In this document: in pieces, positions 26,107 through 35,530 of the stretch
Numbering within the stretch: position 1 is the first letter of the stretch
How the letters are laid out: the number at the start of each line of letters is the position of its first letter
Assembly (NCBI GenBank): GCA_003697105.1
Contig: RFFQ01000113.1
Coordinates: 1 to 64,000, forward strand
Source: Gemmatimonadota bacterium
GTDB lineage: Bacteria; 4572-55; J002
Direction of reading: 5' to 3'
DNA: 64,000 bases
Notes under the pieces: generated by a model
The model's database searches: none
Seen by the model: only the letters and a program-made list of their open reading frames with translations
What the model was told of the DNA's origin: nothing
Position numbers and translations under genes: made by a program

Positions 26107-28950
26107 ATGTCTCTCCGGCGATACGCGATTCTTCTCATTCTTGGAAGTCTGACCCTTTGGTCTTGTCCGGTGGGGGCGGAGTTTCCGCCTCGACCGGCAC
26201 AACTGGATTGGCAAATCCTCGAAACCGCTCACATCAAATTATACCACCCTGAGGAGCTTGAGAAAATTGCCGCCCTCAAGCTTCACCAGTATGAGGCGCT
26301 GTTGGATTCTATCCGCCTCCATCTCTACCCCTATTACCAACCAGAGCGCCCGCTTCATATCGTCCTTTTGGATTATGACGACCCACAATTTGACCGCCGT
26401 TCGGCGATTATCCTGCGCCCCTCTACTGCCATTTATCACCCCTTTCAAGCCCGGATAGAGCCGGTTCCTTTCGCCGTCCCTTACCAAATTTACCAGCAAC
26501 TCTTGGATCAAAATCTCAACCCGTTATGGCGTTACGCTTATGTTCCTCCGGATTGGGTGGTTTTCGGCTTTTTAGACCGCGAACTTTCCGAATGGGGTGC
26601 CTACCGGGAAATGATCTTACGGGTGGCGATCCGGGAAAATGCGATTCTGTCTTACGACCATATGGCGAATGTTTGGGAAAGTGATAACCTGTTGTACCAA
26701 ATTTTGGCACTGGTGCAAGGACATGCCTTGCTTTCCTATATCGCTGAATTTTGTTGCGCATCCTCCGAAGAGTATGCCCATTTTTTAACCCGATTGGGAC
26801 GTCAGGGGAAATCCGCACGGGACTTTTACAATGAGTGGTGGATTGAACATCAGATTGACTATTTTGAAACCCACCCGCACCCGCCACCGATTACCCCGGG
26901 CGATTGGCAATGTAGCCGGCAAGGGTTTTTGAATGTTTCCCCGCGCTGGTCTCCTACCGGCGAACAGATCGCGTTTGCCTCCAATCAACGCTATAAGCTG
27001 GATAAATTCGACCTCTTTCGGATGCCCTTGGATGGGGGGACACCCGAATGCCTCATTGAGGATATTGACGGCGCATTCTGCTGGGGAGATGACGGTACCT
27101 CCATTATTTACAGTAAATCCACATTGAACGAAAATCTATACCCTACTTTAGATTTATACCGGTTTGATATGGTGACGAACACCCATACCCGTATCACAAC
27201 CGGTAAGCGAGCCAATATGCCGGATGTATACGGGCAGCAGATTGCATTCACGCAGTATGATGCCGGAAATTACAATATCAGTGTGATTAATGTAGATGGT
27301 ACACATTACCGCCAATTGACCCATTTTGAAGCGGGTTTTGCCCAAAATTACCGTCCCCGCTGGTCACCAGATGGGGAATGGATCTATTTTATCTCATATT
27401 GGGGTGGGCGCAAAACCCTTTGGAAAATTCGCCCGGACGGGACGGATGAGCAATTGGTGTTTGAGTGCCAAGGAAGTATCCATGATTTTTACCCGAGTCC
27501 GGTGGATTCTACGATCTATTTTATCTCCGATGCCAACCGCACCTTTGAACTCTACCAACTCGATTTATCCACAGGGCAAGTGTGGCAACTTACCGAAGTG
27601 GACGGCGGTATTTTTGAGATAAACACCGACCCCACGGGTGAATCGTTGTTGCTCACCGCGTATTCTCAGGCGGGATGGCACATTTACCATCAAGACCGGG
27701 CGGCACTAGCCCCCGTGCCGGTTCAACTCTGTTCCGGTTTTAGCGATGAACCCTCACAACTTTGGCGACGTCATATTTCGTTCCCACAACCGTATAAGCC
27801 CAGTTGGCAGATCGACTACCCCCGCCTGACCGACCGCACCCGGCATACCATCCTGTTTGATCGGGATTATCAAAGTTGGACCATCGGTACCGTGTTAAAT
27901 CTACATGATAATCCGATCCGGTTGCTCCGTAAAACCCATATCAAAGGTCAGGTGGAGTATGCGTTTGAGACTGAACAGGTCAATTTTAGCCTTGGATATC
28001 GCCGGACACTACCGGCAGTTGATTTGGAAGGTACTGTTTATCGTGCCAAAAATAGTTTGGGGCGTTTTGGGGTAGATGCCGCCGGCCAACCGGTATCGGA
28101 TTTAGAATCGGTTTCACCCACACAAACGATGGCACACCAGCGAAACGGTGGTTCCTTGGGAATAATGTACCGCCGGCAGAGCAACCAACAGTTGGGTCTG
28201 CGGATTTTTGGCGAAGAAGAGCATTTAAACCCTGAGGATGTTCCGGCAACGCTCGCTCTGACCCCTTATAACCGACTGTGGGGGTTGAAACTAGACTGGC
28301 GCTGGGATACGATTGATTTGAATCAATATGATCGAGACATCAACCCGCGCCGGGGACGACGGGTGACGGCACTGGTGGAAACCTCACAACAGGCATGGGG
28401 CAGTGACCGGGATTACACGGCGCTCCGGTTGGATTGGCGGGAATATATGGCACTGCCGCTTCCGACCCATACCTTGGTGATAAAGATGAGTGGCGGGGTT
28501 TATCTCCAAAAAGAGGCATTTACCCAGCGCTTTTTGGTCGGGGGTTTTACCGGAGTGGGTGACTTGACCGACATTCGCCGTCAGGAAGGGTTACGCGGGT
28601 TTGCCAGTGCCCGCTTTGCCGGAAACCGGTTTGTCGTGGGCACTCTGGAACACCGGATGAGCCTTTACCGCCCGCGCGTTGAACTGTTCTCATTTTTACC
28701 GGTGATGTTTCCGGCGTTTTATGTGGATTCTATTTATGGCTCTCTGTTTGCCGATGGGGGTCAGGCGTGGTATGACAATATCCGCCGTTCGGAGTGGCAA
28801 AAAGGGTGGCGTACGGGTGTGGGTGCCTCTTTGCGGATCAAGATTAAAATTGCGCACCGTTACCCGCTCGTATTGGGGATCGGGTTGGCTCATGGATTTC
28901 AGGCTCAACGCGATTTTCGTCTCACCTATACGGCGAATGGGGCATTTTGA
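26107..28950 (+). CDS. TolB-like beta-propeller fused to an outer-membrane barrel
   Basis: 947 aa from the ATG at 26107. After a signal peptide (about 1-24), a region resembling the N-terminal part of peptidase_MA-like proteins is followed by a WD40-like PD40 propeller (about 290-560). The propeller's blades contain S-P-R-W-S-P-T-G-E-Q-I-A-F-A-S-N, P-R-W-S-P-D-G-E-W-I-Y-F and similar repeats. From about 600 to the end it has alternating aromatic/polar beta-strands ending in F, typical of a BamA/surface-antigen-like barrel (G-L-R-G-F-A-S-A-R-F-A-G-N-R). It is therefore probably an outer-membrane protein with a periplasmic or surface propeller. No catalytic residues of peptidase M1 type are seen. 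The upstream reading overlapping purD is rejected. Confidence 0.85.
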   Translation: MSLRRYAILLILGSLTLWSCPVGAEFPPRPAQLDWQILETAHIKLYHPEELEKIAALKLHQYEALLDSIRLHLYPYYQPERPLHIVLLDYDDPQFDRRSAIILRPSTAIYHPFQARIEPVPFAVPYQIYQQLLDQNLNPLWRYAYVPPDWVVFGFLDRELSEWGAYREMILRVAIRENAILSYDHMANVWESDNLLYQILALVQGHALLSYIAEFCCASSEEYAHFLTRLGRQGKSARDFYNEWWIEHQIDYFETHPHPPPITPGDWQCSRQGFLNVSPRWSPTGEQIAFASNQRYKLDKFDLFRMPLDGGTPECLIEDIDGAFCWGDDGTSIIYSKSTLNENLYPTLDLYRFDMVTNTHTRITTGKRANMPDVYGQQIAFTQYDAGNYNISVINVDGTHYRQLTHFEAGFAQNYRPRWSPDGEWIYFISYWGGRKTLWKIRPDGTDEQLVFECQGSIHDFYPSPVDSTIYFISDANRTFELYQLDLSTGQVWQLTEVDGGIFEINTDPTGESLLLTAYSQAGWHIYHQDRAALAPVPVQLCSGFSDEPSQLWRRHISFPQPYKPSWQIDYPRLTDRTRHTILFDRDYQSWTIGTVLNLHDNPIRLLRKTHIKGQVEYAFETEQVNFSLGYRRTLPAVDLEGTVYRAKNSLGRFGVDAAGQPVSDLESVSPTQTMAHQRNGGSLGIMYRRQSNQQLGLRIFGEEEHLNPEDVPATLALTPYNRLWGLKLDWRWDTIDLNQYDRDINPRRGRRVTALVETSQQAWGSDRDYTALRLDWREYMALPLPTHTLVIKMSGGVYLQKEAFTQRFLVGGFTGVGDLTDIRRQEGLRGFASARFAGNRFVVGTLEHRMSLYRPRVELFSFLPVMFPAFYVDSIYGSLFADGGQAWYDNIRRSEWQKGWRTGVGASLRIKIKIAHRYPLVLGIGLAHGFQAQRDFRLTYTANGAF

Positions 28951-28962
28951 AGGCGGCCACCG

Positions 28963-30783
28963 TTACTGGAATTCGCCGGTTGGGTTGTGTTTGGGGAGTT
29001 CAATAAAAAAGGTTGAGCCTTGATTTTTACCGGGGCTTTCTGCCCAAACGTGACCATCCATGAGTTCAATCAATTTTTTCACAATGGATAGTCCCAAGCC
29101 GGTGGAATGCTCGCCGCCAGTGGGTTTTGCGCTGAGACGAGCAAATTTACCAAATAGTTTTTCTTTGTCGCTTTCCGTTAAGCCCAGCCCTTCGTCCTTG
29201 ATGGCGAGGATGATGGATTCTTCCTTTTCCCACAGTCGAATAAAGACATTCCGACCCGGTGGGGTGTATTTCAAGGCATTGGAAATCAAATTATCCAACA
29301 CTTGACCGGTCGCATTAAAATCCGCATAGACTGTTGGTTTTTCCACTGAATATTCTTCATGAAAGCAAATTTGCTTTGCCTCGGCGATCCGCGAGTATCC
29401 TTTGATGGTATATCGGATGGCGGTCCGCAGGTCGAACAATTCCGCTTTGATCTTCATTTCACCGGATTCCAGCGCATTGACATCCAACAGATTTTTGATG
29501 AGGGCAAACATACGATTCGCGCTTTTTTCCACGGCAGAAAGCAAGTCAAATATCTCTTCTGAGGAGAGCATATTTAAGGAGTCCCTGATGAAGGTCACGG
29601 TGCCGCGAATCGCGGAAAGGGGATTTTTAAGATCGTGGGCGGCAATCCCCAGAATCTCGCTTTTTTCGTGGTTAAGTCGTTCCAAATGCGCTAATGCTTC
29701 CGCCAATTCGACATTTTTTAGCCGGTAGATTTCAGCTTCTTTTTGGGCATTTTCAATTTGGTGTCTGACCTGTAGATTGCGAAGTTTTTCATTCGTTTCT
29801 TCATTAAAAACGGCTTCCTTGATGGTGTGGAATTGTTCGTAATGGTCTAAAGCTTTATCGAGTTGGCCCAACTCTTTATAGGCTTCCGATAGGACTTTGT
29901 GCGTCTGAAATGCTAACCGTTTGGATTTAATGTGTTTTGCCAGATTCAAGGCTTCGGTTAGGTGTTGCAGAGCCTCCTTTTTTTGGTGCTGTACCAAATA
30001 AAGTCGCCCTAAACTGATGCGAATCTTGGCTTCCGTATATTTTTCTTCGACGTCTTGGGAAAAGCGTAACCCCTGCTGTAGGTAGGTTTGTGCTTTATCC
30101 ATCTCGCCTAAACGGCGGTGTTCTTCACCAATCAAGTAGAGTGTCTCTGCCTGACCCCGTTTATCGGTCACTGCCTTGTAAATTTCAAGGCTTTTGAACA
30201 GATAGACCAATGCCTCTTTATAGTTTTTCAGATGCTCATACAAAATTCGTCCCACATTATTCAGGGCATCCGCTAAACTCTCTTGGTCGTCTAATTCTTT
30301 GAGGATACCCAACGTGGCATCGAAACAACCGAGCGCCTTTTCATAATCTCCCATGTTTTCATGAACTAGCCCGATACCGCTTAGTGCCATGGCTTGACCT
30401 TGGAGGTCGTCAATTTGCTCAAATAAATTCAGGCTCCGAAAATGGCAATCCAAGGCATTGGAATGATCATCTAATCGCCCGTAAGCGACGCCGATTTCGT
30501 ACAACATCCGCGCCATATTGGGGATGTCATCAATGTCTTCAAATAACCGGAAGGCTTCTTGCTGTTTGACCAGCCCTACCTCATAATTGGAGAGCCAAAA
30601 GTGGCATTTGCTAATCAACTGGAGGCTATGCGCTAATCCTTTTTTATATTTCAATTCAGATGACAACCGGTAGGCAGTTTCACTGAGTTCTAATGCTTGC
30701 CGGGTATCTGTATTGCGAATTGACCAGGCACGTTGAATGAGGGCATCGACCTCCGCCTGCTGTTTTTCTTGATGTTCATGCAT
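28963..30783 (-). CDS. Cytoplasmic TPR-repeat sensor histidine kinase
   Basis: 606 aa, no membrane helix or signal peptide. An array of TPR repeats fills residues 1 to about 330 (A-L-x-x-x-x-x-A-L-x-I-x-x-x-L-x-D pattern). A coiled coil with A-E-I-Y-R-L-K-N-V-E-L-A links to the HisKA helix with the phospho-acceptor H (about 382) in A-A-H-D-L-K-N-P-L-S, and then the HATPase_c domain with N box D-N-L-I-S-N-A-L-K-Y and G boxes D-E-G-L-G-L and H-S-T-G-L-G-L-S. The GTG at 30825 is possible but the ATG at 30783 is preferred. Downstream gene of a three-kinase set. Confidence 0.9.
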   Translation of the reverse strand: MHEHQEKQQAEVDALIQRAWSIRNTDTRQALELSETAYRLSSELKYKKGLAHSLQLISKCHFWLSNYEVGLVKQQEAFRLFEDIDDIPNMARMLYEIGVAYGRLDDHSNALDCHFRSLNLFEQIDDLQGQAMALSGIGLVHENMGDYEKALGCFDATLGILKELDDQESLADALNNVGRILYEHLKNYKEALVYLFKSLEIYKAVTDKRGQAETLYLIGEEHRRLGEMDKAQTYLQQGLRFSQDVEEKYTEAKIRISLGRLYLVQHQKKEALQHLTEALNLAKHIKSKRLAFQTHKVLSEAYKELGQLDKALDHYEQFHTIKEAVFNEETNEKLRNLQVRHQIENAQKEAEIYRLKNVELAEALAHLERLNHEKSEILGIAAHDLKNPLSAIRGTVTFIRDSLNMLSSEEIFDLLSAVEKSANRMFALIKNLLDVNALESGEMKIKAELFDLRTAIRYTIKGYSRIAEAKQICFHEEYSVEKPTVYADFNATGQVLDNLISNALKYTPPGRNVFIRLWEKEESIILAIKDEGLGLTESDKEKLFGKFARLSAKPTGGEHSTGLGLSIVKKLIELMDGHVWAESPGKNQGSTFFIELPKHNPTGEFQ

Positions 30784-30885
30784 GTTTCCCCGGACTCCCT
30801 TACTCCCCCCAACGGGTACTTCCACTAAAAAAATGATGTGTTTTGCTAAGGTATTACGGCAGTGTTATCGCCATTGGTCTTCACC

Positions 30886-33237
30886 TCAAACCTTTGTCCA
30901 TTTATCGATCACGGTTTTTAGCATATCGGACCGGACCGGCTTTTCTAACAGGTCATCAACACCGGCAGTTAGCAATTCATGCCGGTTGGCAGGCAATAGC
31001 GTTGCCGAAACGGCGATAATTTTCGGGCGCTTCTTCCCCAAGCGCTGGATAATATGCTGTGTGACTTCAATGCCATCCATCCCCGGCATCTGGACATCCA
31101 TCAATACCACGTCGTATTGATTGGTGGTAATTTTATCGAGTGCCTTTTGCCCGTTATCAACAATATCGACCCGACAATGCAACGATTCCAACATCCGCTG
31201 GAAAAGCTTTTGGATCACTCGATTATCATCAACAACCAGCACCTTCGTAGAATTTAGTGTATTCGGCCTCGGATCAGGCTCCGCCGGTGGGATGAATAAG
31301 GGTAACGTGACCGTGAATGTGGTGCCATGACCGGGTGTACTCTCTAGGTGTAATTCTCCCTTCATTAAATCCACCAAGCGCTTGACGATGGCAAGTCCGG
31401 TACCTAACCCGCCATACCGTCGCGTGATGGATGAATCTCCTTGCGAAAAGGCATCAAACAATTGGTTTTGTAACGCCGGTTCTATGCCGATACCGCTATC
31501 TTGCACGGCGACACTTAATTGGTAACACTCAGGAGATACGACTTGACCGGTCGCCACAACTTTGATAAAACCTGCATTAGTGAACTTGACAGCATTGGAC
31601 AGCAAATGTTTTAGAATTTTTTGAATCCGTGCGGCATCTCCCCACACTTGATCGGGGACGTTTTCCGGCAAGGTCACTTCAAATACGAGACCTTTTTCCT
31701 CGATCTGGTCTCGATATCCCATACAGGTACTGGTTAAAGCCTCCTCTATCGAAAACGGTTTTGATTCGATACCAATTTTTCCGGAATCAATACTAGACAG
31801 GTCGAGAATATCACTGATAAGTTCCACCAAAATGTTGCCGCTTTCCATAATGGCGGATACCATTTCGTGCTGTTCGTCATTAAGCGGTGTTTCTTCCAAT
31901 AATTGTGCCATACCGAGAACACCGTTGAGGGGGGTTCGGATTTCATGACTGACCACCGCTAAAAATTCGGATTTTGCTTTGGAGGCAGCTTCGGCGGCAA
32001 CTTTTGCCTGCGCCAATTCGACATTTTTTAGGCGGTAAATTTCGGCTTCTCTTTCCTTTTTTTCGGTTTCGTAGCGGGTGCGGAGTTCCGCGATGCGTTC
32101 CGTAACCTGATCATCAAACAGTTCATCTTTAATTTTGGCATATTGGCGATGGTAATCCAATGCGGTTTGGTATTCGTGCCGTGCCGCATACAAATCGGAG
32201 AGGGCAAGGTAAGCATCTTTAATAATATCCTTTGCGCCGATGGATTGTGCCATCTCCAAGCCCTGCCGGAGTTCTCTTTCGGCATCATCTAACTGGGCTA
32301 AATGGATGTAGTTAATTCCAATACTGATCCGGGAGCTTGCGATTCCTTTTTTGTCGTGTAAGGTTTCGTCTAACTCCAGTCCTTGCCGGAAATAGCGAAT
32401 CGAGCTTTCATAATCGCCCAAGGAACTCAATACTTTACCTAAATTTCCAAGTGTGATAGAATAACCGACCCGGTCTTTTGGTGGATCGATCATGTCTAAC
32501 GCTTGTCGATAATAATCCAGTGCCAGTTGGGGTTGGCCGGTATGTTCGTAAATATTCCCTAGGTTGTTTAATAGCCCGGCAATTCCTTTTTTATCGTTTA
32601 ATTCGCGTTTTAATGCCAATGCCCGGTTTAAGTAATTCAGTGCTTTTTCATATTGGCGCAAATTTTTATAAATCAACCCAATATTATTGAGGGAGGTGGA
32701 GATTTGGGTTGTTTCACCTAATTTTTCCTCAATTCGCAAGGCTTTTAGATGGTAGTCCAGGGCATTGGCGTATTGCCCCAAGTTCCGGTAAACCAACCCG
32801 ATGTTGTTATATGTCAACGAGATGCTCTTGCTGTCTTTTATCTGCTCTTTAAGCTTCAGGGCTGCTTTGTAAAACTCAAGCGCTTTTTCGTAATGGCGGA
32901 GATACAGATAGTTGTTGCCGAGGTGGTTTAAGGCTTTTGCTCGCCCAAATTCATCGGAAAGCTGTTTGTACACCTCGGCGGCTTGGTAGGTAAAATGGAT
33001 GGAGGTCTCGTAATTTCCTTGATAGAAATGGCTGGCGGCAATGGTAAATAGAGCATTCGCCCGGTGGGTATCGTTGCCGTAAAGTTTTGCTTGTTCCAGA
33101 GCTTGGGTGGCGTATTCTATGGCTTGGGAGGGGTCTAAGCGTTGTAAACTGCGGGAAAGATCGAGTAATATGGGGAGTTTCTCGATGCCGATCGCCGTGG
33201 CTAAGGCATATCGGAGTTGATCAATTTTGTTGGGCAT
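30886..33237 (-). CDS. Hybrid TPR histidine kinase with receiver domain
   Basis: 783 aa, cytoplasmic. TPR repeats cover about 1-390, arranged like Rapsyn/LGN-type repeats (Y-N-N-I-G-L-V-Y-R-N-L-G-Q-Y-x-x-A-L-D-Y). The coiled coil again contains A-E-I-Y-R-L-K-N-V-E-L-A. HisKA has V-S-H-E-I-R-T-P-L (H about 432), then HATPase_c with N box L-L-S-N-A-V-K-F and D-S-G-I-G-I. A C-terminal REC domain (about 660-783) has the phospho-acceptor Asp in V-L-M-D-V-Q-M-P-G (about 713) and the switch Thr/Lys equivalents (S-A-T, E-K-P). The start M-P-N-K-I-D at 33237 overlaps the end of the upstream kinase by 17 bp. Confidence 0.9.
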   Translation of the reverse strand: MPNKIDQLRYALATAIGIEKLPILLDLSRSLQRLDPSQAIEYATQALEQAKLYGNDTHRANALFTIAASHFYQGNYETSIHFTYQAAEVYKQLSDEFGRAKALNHLGNNYLYLRHYEKALEFYKAALKLKEQIKDSKSISLTYNNIGLVYRNLGQYANALDYHLKALRIEEKLGETTQISTSLNNIGLIYKNLRQYEKALNYLNRALALKRELNDKKGIAGLLNNLGNIYEHTGQPQLALDYYRQALDMIDPPKDRVGYSITLGNLGKVLSSLGDYESSIRYFRQGLELDETLHDKKGIASSRISIGINYIHLAQLDDAERELRQGLEMAQSIGAKDIIKDAYLALSDLYAARHEYQTALDYHRQYAKIKDELFDDQVTERIAELRTRYETEKKEREAEIYRLKNVELAQAKVAAEAASKAKSEFLAVVSHEIRTPLNGVLGMAQLLEETPLNDEQHEMVSAIMESGNILVELISDILDLSSIDSGKIGIESKPFSIEEALTSTCMGYRDQIEEKGLVFEVTLPENVPDQVWGDAARIQKILKHLLSNAVKFTNAGFIKVVATGQVVSPECYQLSVAVQDSGIGIEPALQNQLFDAFSQGDSSITRRYGGLGTGLAIVKRLVDLMKGELHLESTPGHGTTFTVTLPLFIPPAEPDPRPNTLNSTKVLVVDDNRVIQKLFQRMLESLHCRVDIVDNGQKALDKITTNQYDVVLMDVQMPGMDGIEVTQHIIQRLGKKRPKIIAVSATLLPANRHELLTAGVDDLLEKPVRSDMLKTVIDKWTKV

Positions 33238-35293
33238 GACAATCCTGTATTTTCGGTAATTCCACGATAAAAGTAGCTCCTTTATTTTTGCCTTCACTTT
33301 CTGCCACGACATTGCCGTCCATTTCTTCAACTAATTTTTTCACAATCGATAGCCCCAAGCCGGTAGAATGCTCCCCACCGGTGGGTTTGGCGCTTAGCCG
33401 GGCAAACTTATGAAATAAATACTTTTGATCTTCTGGTGTCAAGCCTTGTCCTTCATCGCGGATTTTACACCGAACCACCTGACCGTCTCCTGTGAGCATA
33501 ATATGGACATTTTTATGAGGGGGGCTGAATTTGACGGCATTGGAAATCAAATTGTCTAAAATTTGACGAGTTGCATTTTTATCGGCATAAACCATATTCC
33601 CGGTGTTTTCGGCTTCAAAATACAGTTGAATATTTTTTTTAGCCGCCTGAGGGCGATAATGCTCGATACATTCCGAGACCACATCATTTAGATCAAATTT
33701 TTGGGGTAGAAATTCCATCCGTCCGGATTCCAAGCGGTGAATATCCAACAGATTGGTTATCAGTTCAAACATGCGATTCCCACTTTTTGCAATTTCTGGG
33801 AAGAACGAGAGCAATTCATCCCGACTAAAGCTATCTTTGTGTTCCTCTACTAACTTTGTGATTCCTAAAATATAGGTTAATGGATTTTTTAAATCGTGGG
33901 AGACAATCCCCAAAAACTCATCTTTTTCTTTATTGAGTGCTTTTAATTGGGTAATGGCATCGTTGAGTTCCGTGTTTTTTCGTTGGACTTCCTTATTCCG
34001 AGCTTTCAGCAGTTCCGTGAGGTGAGTCCGGTAGCGGTTCATCCGGTAAAAATAGATTAAAATCAAAGTAAAAAGAATTAACAAGCTCAATAAGATATAG
34101 CTTTGGAATTCTTTTTGACGGAGTTCTTCCTCTTGGCGGATTTGCTCTTGGCGGAGCAACTTGTTTTCGGCTTCTTTTTTCTGGGTCTCATACTGCATCT
34201 GGAGTTCTGCCACCGCGCGCATATTTTCTGCGTTGAGTAAGCTATCTTTCAAGGTATCATAGCGGTGATAGTAGTCTAAAGCGGACTTATAATCGCCCCG
34301 TTCGGCGTGAAGCCGCGAAAGGAGTTCATAACTTTCTTGAATTTGGATTCGTTCACCGGTTTGTTGGGATAATTTCAGTCCGCGCTCCAGATACTCCTGA
34401 GCTTGACGGTATTTCTTTTGATTCAGGTACACATGCCCGATATTGGTGTTCAGATTACCAATATCCGTTACTAAATTCAGTTTTTGTGCCAAATCCAAGG
34501 CGCGGCTGTAATACATGAGCGCCTCATCATATCGCCCTAAGGTGTTGGCTAAAAAGCCCAAATTATTGAGGGCAATCATCACGCTGGCTTGATCGTCTAG
34601 GGAATCGGCAATATCAAGTGACCGCTGGTAATAGACCATGGCGCTGTCATACTCCCCAATGTCATCATACACAACGCCCATACTATTGGTGATAATACCC
34701 ACCCATTCCATATCGTGGGTCTGGCGGTAATACGTTAATGCTCTCCGGTAAAATTCCAGTGCTTGTTGGTGTCGTTGCATCGTGGAGTAAATATCGGCAA
34801 TTTGGGACTCCAGCTCGGCAATCCATGCTTTGTCATCCAACTTTTCATAGAATTTCAGGCTTTTCAGAAAGGCATCCAACGCTTTATCATAATTGTAATT
34901 CCGGGCATAGGAGACACCCAACCGGTACAAATTTAGGGCTTTAAAAGATAGGTTATCGAGTGTTTCAGCAAGCTGTTGTGCTTGTTGGAAATAATAAATC
35001 GCTTGGGGGTAATTGTTCGATGAGTAGAAATAGATGACTCCAATTCCCGATAGTGAACGGGCTTCCAGCAGACGGTTCTCAAGCTGGCGAGATAGTTTCA
35101 AGGCTTCTCGCGCATGGGCTAATGCGGTGTCCATTTGGGTTTCATCATACTCATAGGCTAAATCGAGTAACACTTCGACCCGGTCCGGGCTTGGTGGCAA
35201 TGTGGGTAATAATTGCTTCAGACTATCCACATTTGCCATCAAAATGGTAGGTAAAAAAAATATTATTAGCAAACATGTATGGATCATTATCAT
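33221..35293 (-). CDS. Membrane TPR sensor histidine kinase with periplasmic sensor
   Basis: 690 aa. A signal/first hydrophobic segment (about 5-19) leads to an extracytoplasmic TPR array (about 30-375), a transmembrane helix (about 395-414: Y-I-L-L-S-L-L-I-L-F-T-L-I-L-I-Y-F-Y), a short coiled coil, HisKA with V-S-H-D-L-K-N-P-L (H about 465), and HATPase_c with D-N-L-I-S-N-A-V-K-F and D-E-G-Q-G-L. Its C-terminal G-box region (F-A-R-L-S-A-K-P-T-G-G-E-H-S-T-G) is nearly identical to that of the kinase at 28963, which points to a recent duplication. AGGGAG precedes the start. First gene of the kinase cluster. Confidence 0.9.
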   Translation of the reverse strand: MIMIHTCLLIIFFLPTILMANVDSLKQLLPTLPPSPDRVEVLLDLAYEYDETQMDTALAHAREALKLSRQLENRLLEARSLSGIGVIYFYSSNNYPQAIYYFQQAQQLAETLDNLSFKALNLYRLGVSYARNYNYDKALDAFLKSLKFYEKLDDKAWIAELESQIADIYSTMQRHQQALEFYRRALTYYRQTHDMEWVGIITNSMGVVYDDIGEYDSAMVYYQRSLDIADSLDDQASVMIALNNLGFLANTLGRYDEALMYYSRALDLAQKLNLVTDIGNLNTNIGHVYLNQKKYRQAQEYLERGLKLSQQTGERIQIQESYELLSRLHAERGDYKSALDYYHRYDTLKDSLLNAENMRAVAELQMQYETQKKEAENKLLRQEQIRQEEELRQKEFQSYILLSLLILFTLILIYFYRMNRYRTHLTELLKARNKEVQRKNTELNDAITQLKALNKEKDEFLGIVSHDLKNPLTYILGITKLVEEHKDSFSRDELLSFFPEIAKSGNRMFELITNLLDIHRLESGRMEFLPQKFDLNDVVSECIEHYRPQAAKKNIQLYFEAENTGNMVYADKNATRQILDNLISNAVKFSPPHKNVHIMLTGDGQVVRCKIRDEGQGLTPEDQKYLFHKFARLSAKPTGGEHSTGLGLSIVKKLVEEMDGNVVAESEGKNKGATFIVELPKIQDCHAQQN

Positions 35294-35344
35294 TATTTAT
35301 CTCCCTAGGTGGCTACCCCTTCGATAATTTACCAGACTCTTTGC

Positions 35345-35379
35345 AAACAAAAAACCTGCCGGAATGAATCTGACAGGTT
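35345..35379 (-). terminator. Terminator hairpin overlapping the kinase promoter
   Basis: Read leftward: AACCTGTC (35379-35372) pairs with GGCAGGTT (35360-35353), one G-U, then a T-rich run. It would stop transcripts of the gene at 35531-37405. The kinase promoter just upstream starts inside its first arm. Confidence 0.7.
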
Positions 35380-35381
35380 CA

Positions 35382-35409
35382 ATTATCCTATATTTTAGCA
35401 AAATGTCAA
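35382..35409 (-). promoter_or_regulatory. Strong sigma70 promoter for the kinase cluster
   Basis: Minus strand TTGACA (35404-35409), 16-bp spacer, GATAAT (35382-35387). Start predicted near 35375, about 80 bp before the first kinase ATG. The rest of the 237-bp intergenic region 35294-35530 shows nothing else of note. Confidence 0.75.
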
Positions 35410-35530
35410 GGTTATTTAGAATGTTTTCCCCTGAGGTGGCTCAAAAAGATAAATTTTGGCTGGGTATGATTCCCCAAACTATGAGCGGAGGATTGGTGGA
35501 AAATGTCCGGTACTAGATTTTCCGTATTTC

